This document shows, piece after piece, positions 25,493 to 33,221 of a DNA stretch of 64,000 bases. The notes under the pieces are model-generated. The model did not search any database. It saw only the letters and a list, made by a program, of their open reading frames with translations, and was not told where the DNA came from. Origin of the DNA: a virus; IMG/VR virus record IMGVR_UViG_3300018080_007253, positions 1 to 64,000 of that record; one strand, 5' to 3'. The translations under genes were made by a program, and so were the position numbers. The stretch's first letter is position 1. Each line of letters opens with the position of its first letter.

Positions 25493-28400
25493 ATGGGTTC
25501 TCCATATATTTATGTTTCTGGCGTAATGGACGACAGTCTTTATTTTAATGACAATAGTCATATTGATATTGATCTTGGTATTCCAGATAATTTTGGACAG
25601 ATTTGGTTGTCTTCAATTGAAACTTCTTTTGGATTTAACGATAGTCCACACACGCTTAATCTAGAAATTGTTGCTAAAAATCAATTACCAAATAGAGATA
25701 TTGTTGGCAATAATTGTGTTTTTCAAATAGGTGAACTTTTGTTTAATGGCCATATCGTTCATGTTGACAATAGTGTCGGTTCTAATGGATTTATAACAAG
25801 AATACAGTGTGAAGATGGCAGAAAAATAGAATTAAATAAATATTTGATACACACAGAATCTCTTTTGCAAAATAATTTAAATAATGTAATAATTGTTCCA
25901 AAGGTTTTAAACACCAGGGGCAATCTTCATAAAAAATATTCTCCACTATGGTTAATGAACAGATATGGTGCTACTTATTCAGAAATATATAATGCTGCCA
26001 CATCTGAAGGTGTTGTTGGGCTGCCATCTCCATCAATAATTAATAACAAACTGGGAGATTATGAAGGATATAGATGGCAATTTAGTATGACGCCGCTTTT
26101 TAGCGCCTTATTACAAATATTTGATGATTGCGGTTATGATCTTTATTATTATGGGAATGAAATTAGAATAATAGATAGAAGCAAAACAATTCGTGTTGAC
26201 ACCTCTTTTTTAGATGATTACTATAAAACAGAGGTTAGGGAAGGTTATGATTTAACAAGTAGCCCCACACGTCATTCTGTATTGGGAGCAAAAAAACAAG
26301 GTAGTGTTGGAACTATAGATTTTTGTGAATATCATAATGAAATTTCATTAGGGAAAAATTCTTTCACTCCTGCGTGGAATGATATACAAATTCAATATCA
26401 TAATCAAGATGGTATATTAAATTCATATTATCCTACAGATGACGAATTAAGAATGGCATTAAAAGGAATAGAATTTTGGATATATTATAAGCTTGAAGAG
26501 GGCATACATGTTGAAGAGGGATGGATGGAGTCACGTTTAAATCCTGCAGTATATGGAATAAATGATAATTTAGCAATGCTTTCTGCTGGAGGCGGACGTT
26601 CAGATGTTATTAAGGCTATACAAAATAGAAGATCAGAAGCTGCTAATTGGTTGGTTACATGGTATGATGCAGTGTCAAATCATGCACGAAGATATTATGG
26701 TAAATTATATTCATGTATTCCTGGAGAAAGCTTTTTGCGTAATTGTAACATAGTAGACTCAGCGTGGATAGCGGACAATGTTGATAATATGACAATCCCC
26801 TTAGAATATTCTCCATTTTATGACGATGGTAAAATCAGAGCCTTTATGCAAATTTCAACAGACGATGTTATTGGATATGGACTTAAGGGAACGGATGTTC
26901 CAGCAAGCTTTGTAGAATGGAACGAAATGGATGGTAATGCCTATATTCCAATACAGGCATCTATTTATAGTCCGAGCGATGATAGTCAGCGCATTCCAGG
27001 AATGACAGAGCAGCGAGTTTTGTTAAGGCTGCCGAATATAATTGTTACTGATATATATGTACATGAATTGTTAGAAAATTTGTCTACACTAGATTATTTT
27101 GATGGTGGCACATTAAACGCCAGTGGTATTTCTGATCAATTCCAACTATATGTAACAGCTAAAGATAAGGAAAATCCAAGATTGACGATTCAGCCGTTAC
27201 AATCTATAGACAATTTTTTAATTCCTGTTGAATATAATATTAGATATGGGGATAGTGGCGATACAACCTACGGGACAACAAATGGCGAGTATGCTGTAGA
27301 AATAAATGATAAATATGCACCATGGACAAAAGAAAATCCGAGCGATCCTACAAGTCAAATGTTGCATAGAGCACAAGAAATGATATCTAGTAGTGGATCA
27401 GTAGATTTTTATGAAGCAACTGTTGTCGGTTTGCCGTCTGTAAATTATTTTAGCGATTTTGCTGATAGAAACGGCGAAGCAGTCTATCCATTTACATCTA
27501 TGAATGTTAGAATCGGTGGAGATGGTTTAACCACACAATATGCCGTTAAAACACAACTGAAAGAATTAATACGTGATAACAAAATAGATTATTCTAGATG
27601 GAAATCTAGATTAAATCATATTCAACACTATAGTAATTTAGATAAATTAATGACAAATTTGAATCTTATAATGCCGGGCTTATCGCAAGGAATTATAGAT
27701 GATTTGACAAAAGACAATTGGAATATGTTTCAAACAGCAACAAATAATAAAGAAGAAGAAGAAAATGTTCCAGAAGACAAAAGCTATACGAAAATGGTTA
27801 AAATTGTGGATGTTGCATCAGCCAATATTACTGATCCAAATGGTGCAGAAACGCAAGTTGTTGTGGAATTTTATACCGGACAGGATGATAACGGAAATGT
27901 TTACCCCTTTTCTTGGAAAAATTTTTATAGAACTATAGGAGAAGATGTTTTTACAGAAAATAAAGAAGTGGATATAGTTAATTTTGGTGAAACCACCACT
28001 AGAAGAAGAATGATGTCTGAAGGATATTGTATGTGTACCGATGGGTATTTGCGCCCTGGAATGTCTGCGATGTTTCATCACGAGGAAATAGAAGGAACAG
28101 TTTTTGAGTATTTTACTGGAGGAGTTCAGTTAGAGTCTGCCCGTGTGGTTGAAATAGCAAACGATGTAGAGCAGATCGGTGATTATTATTGTGCAGATGT
28201 CAAGACTGTCTCTCATATAGCTGATACAGCATCTTTCAATTTTTATAAAGTTCCATTTTTAAATAACACACAAGCTGGGATGCAATCTTATAAGGTAGGA
28301 GACAAAGTACAGATAGTTCATAATAGGGCAACAAAAGGTGGCTCATCTACCTCTTCTGACAGTGATTTTGATGTTTTTGATGAAGGAACGCTACGTCCAG

Positions 28401-28717
28401 AAAGCACGCATATTAAAGACGATGAGCCGGTAAATGACTTATATATAGAAAATCCAAAAACTATAAATCCTATGTTTGTTACTGTTGTTACGCCGCCACT
28501 TGCGGATGGCACAGGTGGAAAAGTTGCAAAAGCAGATGATCCAACACAAACATATGAAGAATTTCCATCTGAAAATGGTGAAATGCAAGATTTATTATGG
28601 ATTGGATGCCCCTATGATGCAATATATGAGGGTGATTATGGAATTTTAACACAGGGAAAAGAAGGATGGTATGTTTTGATCCAGAAACCACTGTTTACTG
28701 CATATAGTCAGGAGTAA
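25493..28717 (+). CDS. putative baseplate hub / tail-associated protein
   Basis: A 1074-residue protein with a strong AAGGAAAGGAA ribosome region. Residues 1-120 look like a hub first domain with an OB-like FQIGELLFNGHIVHVD segment. Residues about 190-260 contain FSALLQIFDDCGYDLYYYGNEIRIIDRS, the pattern of hub domains of the gp27/gpD type. Residues about 640-700 contain VRIGGDGLTTQYAVKTQLKEL, seen in tail hubs, and the C-terminal third has small beta domains (LRPGMSAMFHHE; a VGDKVQIVHN strand). No peptidase or lysozyme active site is evident. Hub function is inferred; it is the only late gene with this layout. Confidence 0.5.
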   Translation: MGSPYIYVSGVMDDSLYFNDNSHIDIDLGIPDNFGQIWLSSIETSFGFNDSPHTLNLEIVAKNQLPNRDIVGNNCVFQIGELLFNGHIVHVDNSVGSNGFITRIQCEDGRKIELNKYLIHTESLLQNNLNNVIIVPKVLNTRGNLHKKYSPLWLMNRYGATYSEIYNAATSEGVVGLPSPSIINNKLGDYEGYRWQFSMTPLFSALLQIFDDCGYDLYYYGNEIRIIDRSKTIRVDTSFLDDYYKTEVREGYDLTSSPTRHSVLGAKKQGSVGTIDFCEYHNEISLGKNSFTPAWNDIQIQYHNQDGILNSYYPTDDELRMALKGIEFWIYYKLEEGIHVEEGWMESRLNPAVYGINDNLAMLSAGGGRSDVIKAIQNRRSEAANWLVTWYDAVSNHARRYYGKLYSCIPGESFLRNCNIVDSAWIADNVDNMTIPLEYSPFYDDGKIRAFMQISTDDVIGYGLKGTDVPASFVEWNEMDGNAYIPIQASIYSPSDDSQRIPGMTEQRVLLRLPNIIVTDIYVHELLENLSTLDYFDGGTLNASGISDQFQLYVTAKDKENPRLTIQPLQSIDNFLIPVEYNIRYGDSGDTTYGTTNGEYAVEINDKYAPWTKENPSDPTSQMLHRAQEMISSSGSVDFYEATVVGLPSVNYFSDFADRNGEAVYPFTSMNVRIGGDGLTTQYAVKTQLKELIRDNKIDYSRWKSRLNHIQHYSNLDKLMTNLNLIMPGLSQGIIDDLTKDNWNMFQTATNNKEEEENVPEDKSYTKMVKIVDVASANITDPNGAETQVVVEFYTGQDDNGNVYPFSWKNFYRTIGEDVFTENKEVDIVNFGETTTRRRMMSEGYCMCTDGYLRPGMSAMFHHEEIEGTVFEYFTGGVQLESARVVEIANDVEQIGDYYCADVKTVSHIADTASFNFYKVPFLNNTQAGMQSYKVGDKVQIVHNRATKGGSSTSSDSDFDVFDEGTLRPESTHIKDDEPVNDLYIENPKTINPMFVTVVTPPLADGTGGKVAKADDPTQTYEEFPSENGEMQDLLWIGCPYDAIYEGDYGILTQGKEGWYVLIQKPLFTAYSQE

Positions 28718-28724
28718 AATATTT

Positions 28725-30566
28725 ATGTCAGAAATTAAAAGTTTTGAATTTGAATGGATGCCGCCAGATCCTTTTGTTTTACCATCATATGAAGATGAAG
28801 TGTATAGTGTTCCATTTGATGGAAGATTTTTAGAAAATATTATGTATAATATTAATAAATATAGAGAAGAATATTTATATATTGCTCCTGTTGAATGGAA
28901 TCTCTATAGGGGGAACGGGAAGATAAAAGAAACTTTTGTGCCAACTGCCGCCATTCCTACTGAGGCTAATTCAAAGCTTAACAATTCTCCTGTATCACTA
29001 TTTTCAACTTATGTAGAAGATATAAAAAGAGAAATAGAAAAAATAATTGTTGCCCCAGATAATTTACAAGCACATTTTGCACGCTGTTTTGATCCATTAC
29101 GATGGGAAAATAAAAGAACATTTTCTACACCAAATTTTAATTGGTTTAAAATTAATGATGGAACTCAATTGGTTGAAGTATATAATTTTCCACAAGACAT
29201 TAATTCAAAAACTGTATTAGGAGCAACACAAGACTTTCATTATGGGGTAGAGGTAGGAGGAAAACAGGCGCTAGTAATAAATGCATTTGACACACTTAAG
29301 GCTCGCTTAAACAGCGAGGGTATTCCAGTTTTTACGAGAATGCAAAATGGAGAATGGCCGTTTACAAAAAGTGAGCTTGACAACATATTAGAAATGATGT
29401 TTTATGGCATACACTTAAATATTGCACCGTCTAAAACTGATAATGGCGACTATAATTTTTTTGATCCAAAAAGATTTCCCATTATGTTATGTTCGTGGTT
29501 AATTCAGTCATTACGATTTTCTCCTCCAATAATAGAAAGATTTTATTTAGAAAATAAAAAGTTGTATAATATTGAAAAATATGATTGGGGTGTAACTAAT
29601 GGCAGAAGTTGGGATGGTACAAGTTGGAATGGTGGTGCTCGTGTAGAAGACTCAACAAACGCATGGGGTATTAAATATGAAGGACTAATATCACTAGGTT
29701 TCAAGGAATCTACTGTTTGGGATTTTGGCACTGGAAAATGGCATATAGCAGGAAAATGTAGACACAAAAAAGATGGGATTAAATTATATCAAGGAACTCC
29801 ATATTATAATTATTTTGAGCCAGTTGATGTTTTTGGTGTAATTACATCTAGCAGAGACCATTTGGAATTTAGTGCATTAGAATGGTATAGTGAATATGAA
29901 GATTATACTGGTGTCCCTATAGGTTATCCATATGAATATAAAAAGAGCAATGGGAATGTCGAACTTTATTTTAATAAATTCAAACAGCCGATTTTATTTG
30001 CAAATTCTGATGTTGATGGAATAAATTATGGACGTGAGGCTAACGAAAAAACAATCTATTCTTATTATTCAGAATGGATTGGAGCTGGAACATATATGGA
30101 TATTTGCATTTATGAAGATGTTTTTTTGGGAAATGGTATAGAAATTGAGGCGAAAGATGATTCTTTACTAGAAAATTCTTCTTATTCTGAAGATCCAATA
30201 AATATAACACATTATATAAATGCGAATGAACCAATTTGTTTTTCTATGCCGAATGAATGGGATAGTGAAATTGAAAACAATAAAGCGATACAGGAAATTA
30301 AAAATATAAAGATTATTGCACATTTTAAACAAAGAGCACAGGGTGGATCATATCCGACCGATGTTATTCCAATTAAAACAAGGGGTTTCAGTTTAGATGT
30401 TAAGGCTTTTGCTATATTACATGACAAAATACATAAACCAGAAGAATATTTTTCATATGACGAGTCAACAGATACAGTTTCTTATAACACAGATTTTATA
30501 GGAATGGAAAACGTATTATCTTATAGAGAAAGTCATATAGATGATTTTTATAGCTTTTTATATTAA
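28725..30566 (+). CDS. unknown tail-tip protein
   Basis: A 613-residue acidic, aromatic-rich protein with AGGAG 11 bases before the ATG. I do not recognise a domain. The first 130 residues are helical (SLFSTYVEDIKREIEKII). The middle has GTSWNGGARVED-type Gly-rich turns and a Trp-rich segment. The last 150 residues contain a long beta strand pair (KNIKIIAHFKQRAQGG, RGFSLDVKAFAI). Ser-Gly dipeptides are almost absent, which separates it from the appendage proteins. Position between the hub candidate and the last late gene suggests a structural part of the tip. Confidence 0.4.
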   Translation: MSEIKSFEFEWMPPDPFVLPSYEDEVYSVPFDGRFLENIMYNINKYREEYLYIAPVEWNLYRGNGKIKETFVPTAAIPTEANSKLNNSPVSLFSTYVEDIKREIEKIIVAPDNLQAHFARCFDPLRWENKRTFSTPNFNWFKINDGTQLVEVYNFPQDINSKTVLGATQDFHYGVEVGGKQALVINAFDTLKARLNSEGIPVFTRMQNGEWPFTKSELDNILEMMFYGIHLNIAPSKTDNGDYNFFDPKRFPIMLCSWLIQSLRFSPPIIERFYLENKKLYNIEKYDWGVTNGRSWDGTSWNGGARVEDSTNAWGIKYEGLISLGFKESTVWDFGTGKWHIAGKCRHKKDGIKLYQGTPYYNYFEPVDVFGVITSSRDHLEFSALEWYSEYEDYTGVPIGYPYEYKKSNGNVELYFNKFKQPILFANSDVDGINYGREANEKTIYSYYSEWIGAGTYMDICIYEDVFLGNGIEIEAKDDSLLENSSYSEDPINITHYINANEPICFSMPNEWDSEIENNKAIQEIKNIKIIAHFKQRAQGGSYPTDVIPIKTRGFSLDVKAFAILHDKIHKPEEYFSYDESTDTVSYNTDFIGMENVLSYRESHIDDFYSFLY

Positions 30567-30581
30567 AAAAGGGGAGTTAAA

Positions 30582-31229
30582 ATGGCAGCGAGTGGAGTAA
30601 TAACTTTTACGGCTACACATAATGAATCATTAGAAATAGCAAATCTTGGATCTGGAACATATGATCATATTGGTTTCTTTGGTGCGAATGGAGTAGATGA
30701 TGCCATAATAGTTGGTAATTGGCAAGATTCTACATGGATTGTTGATGCGTCTGGGAATAGGGATTCATCCGTATGGGGAGAATTAATGAATTGTAAGTAT
30801 ATTGACTCTACCCACGTAGAAACTTCTGGTGGCATTACAAAAACTATTCAAGATATGCAAACCGAAGCTGCTACACAGTCTGGGACTCTAAGAATAGCAT
30901 TTTCTGGCTTAGATGGACTTACTGTACACACATATAATGCTAGACTTTATGTATACGACAATACACAGGGATCTTACTATACTGGACCAGATGATGTTAC
31001 TGTTAATGGCTTTGAAATTGATCCATCTGGGCAAAATTCGGCTACAGAATGGAGTTCTATGTCAAGCAAAACAAATGGAATAATCTTTGTTGACCATTCA
31101 GAAGCGCAGAGAGGTGCTGGGTTCCCAAAGGGGAATATACATGAATGGTGGTGTGGTATTAGTGCAAGTGCTGATGCTGTCGGTTTCTTAGACGACTTTG
31201 ACTTTGTTTTTGAATTTCAATTTGCTTAA
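30582..31229 (+). CDS. tail appendage protein, paralog family member 4 (last late gene)
   Basis: A 215-residue beta protein with GGGGAG before the ATG. It has the family middle strand (TYNARLYVYDNTQG) and a C-terminal half ending in DFDFVFEFQFA, plus seven Ser-Gly dipeptides. It is the most diverged of the four family members. It is the last plus-strand protein gene and is followed by the tRNA and a terminator. Probably a small fibre or decoration subunit. Confidence 0.45.
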   Translation: MAASGVITFTATHNESLEIANLGSGTYDHIGFFGANGVDDAIIVGNWQDSTWIVDASGNRDSSVWGELMNCKYIDSTHVETSGGITKTIQDMQTEAATQSGTLRIAFSGLDGLTVHTYNARLYVYDNTQGSYYTGPDDVTVNGFEIDPSGQNSATEWSSMSSKTNGIIFVDHSEAQRGAGFPKGNIHEWWCGISASADAVGFLDDFDFVFEFQFA

Positions 31230-31233
31230 TATA

Positions 31234-31261
31234 TTGTGTGAAAATTAATAGCCGTATAATA
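31234..31261 (+). promoter_or_regulatory. candidate promoter for the tRNA gene
   Basis: CCGTATAATA (31252-31261) repeats the 10-mer seen before the tail tube gene and contains TATAAT at 31255-31260. A weak -35 (TTGTGT, 31234-31239) lies 15 bases upstream. The predicted start of transcription is a few bases before the tRNA 5' end at 31271. Prediction only. Confidence 0.4.
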
Positions 31262-31270
31262 CAATATAAT

Positions 31271-31347
31271 AGTGGAGTAGTCTATTTTGGTAAGACGTGT
31301 GCCTTGGGAGCACAAGATCGCTGGTTCGAATCCAGTCTCCGCTACCA
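31271..31347 (+). tRNA. tRNA-Pro (anticodon TGG)
   Basis: A 77-nt cloverleaf can be drawn by hand. Acceptor AGTGGAG (31271-31277) pairs with CTCCGCT. The D stem is GTCT/AGAC. The anticodon stem TGTGC/GCACA (31298-31302, 31310-31314) holds the loop CTTGGGA with anticodon TGG at 31305-31307. The T arm is GCTGG-TTCGAAT-CCAGT, and a discriminator A is followed by encoded CCA ending at 31347. It reads CCA, a codon used heavily in the tail genes (as in CCA-TCT-GGA). It lies at the end of the late transcription unit. Confidence 0.95.
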
Positions 31348-31425
31348 TAAAAAAGAGGTAATGACTAGCCATCATTTTTGTCTATGTAGGCTTTGAAGAA
31401 TGGGACTCTTTTTATATATAATATA

Positions 31426-31468
31426 CCCGCTACGCCTCTCAGTGATGCGAACCATTAGCGGGTTTTTT
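31426..31468 (+). terminator. terminator of the late region
   Basis: The stem CCCGCTA (31426-31432) pairs with TAGCGGG (31456-31462), with a 23-base loop that may pair partly inside itself (CGC with GCG), followed by six T (31463-31468). It separates plus-strand late transcription from the convergent minus-strand genes, whose last stop is at 31477. There is no T-run on the other strand, so it acts on rightward transcripts. The bases between the tRNA and this hairpin (31348-31425) hold nothing else I can support. Confidence 0.8.
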
Positions 31469-31476
31469 AATGTTTA

Positions 31477-31812
31477 TTATTCCTCATCGTAGATGTCGAA
31501 ACCCCAAGACTTCAAGTCTCCACAACATGACAGCAATACTAGCCCATGTTTTTTGCTATACATTCCGTAATAATAATCCTCATCATCGTGGACAAGTCCA
31601 AAAAATTCATATTTTTTGCCATTATTTACATATATTTTACCATATAGTCCTTTGCATTCTTTTACAAATTTACGCCAATTCCCATAGCAAATACAACCTT
31701 CGCAGTTTTTTTGTTCAGGAAATATTTTTTGCATCATGGCAGTCCACGCTTGCTCTTTTCTTTCTTCAGGATATACTGGCTCATTTTTAGCAAGTTTCCG
31801 CTTATTCTCCAT
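31477..31812 (-). CDS. small protein of unknown function with Cys motif
   Basis: A 111-residue protein, the last gene of the minus-strand series. AAAGAGG precedes the ATG. Residues about 37-54 contain CEGCICYGNWRKFVKEC, three or four Cys in a cluster that could bind a metal. The rest is a small alpha/beta body rich in Tyr and Asp with a YYYGMYSKKHGLVLLSCC strand. Family not recognised. The 50 bases upstream hold an AT-rich stretch with TATAAT but no convincing -35. Confidence 0.45.
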   Translation of the reverse strand: MENKRKLAKNEPVYPEERKEQAWTAMMQKIFPEQKNCEGCICYGNWRKFVKECKGLYGKIYVNNGKKYEFFGLVHDDEDYYYGMYSKKHGLVLLSCCGDLKSWGFDIYDEE

Positions 31813-31864
31813 TGATTTTTTCCTCTTTAGTGTTGTAGTGCAATATTATATAAAATGTCTCAAA

Positions 31865-32815
31865 TCAGTCTATTTGCCGCCTTATATAAGTAATGGTCTT
31901 TTTAAGTCCGTCATATATCTGTGTTTTTTTAAAATTTGATATTTCTGCAAGATTAGCTCTTGATAAATCTGGCTTCCTTCTTGCAGGGTCGCCATCATAA
32001 AGTGGCATATGAACAATATTAGGATTTTTCCCTATAATATTCATTATCATATTGAGAATTTCTTTTACGCTATACTCTTTGTCGTTTCCAATGTTATACG
32101 GTCCGAACCCCCCGATGTCCATAGCATTAATAAGCATTTTTATCATATCATCTATATAGCATGGAGATCTTGTTTGGCTGCCACCATTATAAATTACGAC
32201 ATCCCTTTCTTCCAGCACCCTTTTTGTAAATTCTACAATGAATCTTCCATCGTTTAGTGCCATTCCAGGACCATATGTATTAAAAATTCGTACTATTGTG
32301 GCATTTAACCCATCTTTTGAGAATGTATTAACTACTGTTTCTGCCATTCTCTTGCTTTCGTCATATGGCGCTCGTTTAGAAAGAGTATCAACATTGCCGT
32401 TATATGTTTCAATTTGTGGATGATTTTTTGTGGGTGGTCGTCCATAGACCTCACTTGTTGATGACAACAATAATTTTGCCCCCCTGTTTTTTGCCAACTT
32501 ACACATATTTATTGTGCCATTTACGTTTGTCATTATTGTTTCAAATGGATATTGTTTATAAATTGGCGGTGAAGCAATTGATGCCAAATGATATATTTCA
32601 TCTATTTCATATGGAAGAAATTTCATATAGGTTTCTGGATAGCACACATCGCCAAGGATATATCTAAATGGTTTGCTAGTATAAAATTTGGTTGCAGATG
32701 GACATATTTGATTATCAATTCCTATAACGTTATGCCCATATTCTATTAACTTATTGCAGAGATGTGCGCCTATAAATCCTCTTACTCCAGTTATAACAAT
32801 GTTCTTTTTAGCCAT
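31865..32815 (-). CDS. UDP-glucuronate decarboxylase-like SDR (UDP-xylose synthase)
   Basis: A 316-residue short-chain dehydrogenase. The start at 32815 is chosen because MAKKNIVITG begins the Rossmann fold and has AAGGA upstream; a longer frame adds 24 residues unlike the family. GxxGxxG is at residues 10-16. The signature SSTSEVYG (118-125), HPQIETYNGNV (132-142), YDESKR (Y151, K155) and RIFNTYGPGM with DGRF are those of UXS proteins. UXS turns UDP-glucuronate into UDP-xylose by NAD-dependent decarboxylation. It shares an operon with glycosyltransferases and overlaps the DUF2203 gene by 8 bases. A related nucleotide-sugar epimerase or dehydratase remains possible; UDP-glucuronate would have to come from the host. 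Confidence 0.75.
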   Translation of the reverse strand: MAKKNIVITGVRGFIGAHLCNKLIEYGHNVIGIDNQICPSATKFYTSKPFRYILGDVCYPETYMKFLPYEIDEIYHLASIASPPIYKQYPFETIMTNVNGTINMCKLAKNRGAKLLLSSTSEVYGRPPTKNHPQIETYNGNVDTLSKRAPYDESKRMAETVVNTFSKDGLNATIVRIFNTYGPGMALNDGRFIVEFTKRVLEERDVVIYNGGSQTRSPCYIDDMIKMLINAMDIGGFGPYNIGNDKEYSVKEILNMIMNIIGKNPNIVHMPLYDGDPARRKPDLSRANLAEISNFKKTQIYDGLKKTITYIRRQID

Positions 32816-33221
32816 TATTTTTTTCCTTTTTTGTAACAGTTTTAAGTACATGCTTATCAATAAGTACCCTGTCTGTAAAAACCTCATCTAATTCGTGCCA
32901 ATATTGTACTTCGTTTTCTACAAGTGGCAACACACAAAGGAAAATTTTTCTTCCATGATATAAAGATGTGAAGTGTATCTCGCCTTTCTTAAAAGCAGCA
33001 ACAAGTCCATCGAGACTTTCTATTTCTTTTATATATTCGTTAATTTTGTCAATATTTTTACTAAGCTCTTTCTTTATTGTTTCTTTTTCGTCGCATTCTG
33101 ACATTTGTTCGATAGATATTTTTTGCTCTATAATAATATCCCATATTTGCTGAATATCCAACGTAATCGGTTTAATAAGGGGAAGCATTTTGTTTACATC
33201 ATCAATACCTAAAATTTTCAT
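32808..33221 (-). CDS. DUF2203-like protein
   Basis: A 137-residue protein. Residues 1-70 form a helical pair, with the family opening of a short strand and NKMLPLIKPI. The second half has the DUF2203 signature in order: LDGLVAAFKKGEIHFTSLY, then GRKIFLCVLP, then YWHELDEVFTDRVLI. The function of the family is not known to me; members are mainly bacterial chromosomal proteins. It overlaps the glycosyltransferase gene upstream by 4 bases (ATGA) and the UXS gene downstream by 8, so it belongs to the sugar locus. Confidence 0.65.
   Translation of the reverse strand: MKILGIDDVNKMLPLIKPITLDIQQIWDIIIEQKISIEQMSECDEKETIKKELSKNIDKINEYIKEIESLDGLVAAFKKGEIHFTSLYHGRKIFLCVLPLVENEVQYWHELDEVFTDRVLIDKHVLKTVTKKEKNNG

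Noticed and set aside
31348-31425. Possible AAAAGAG/CTCTTTT hairpin between the tRNA and the late terminator
   Set aside because: The loop would be about 50 bases long, so it is unlikely to form.
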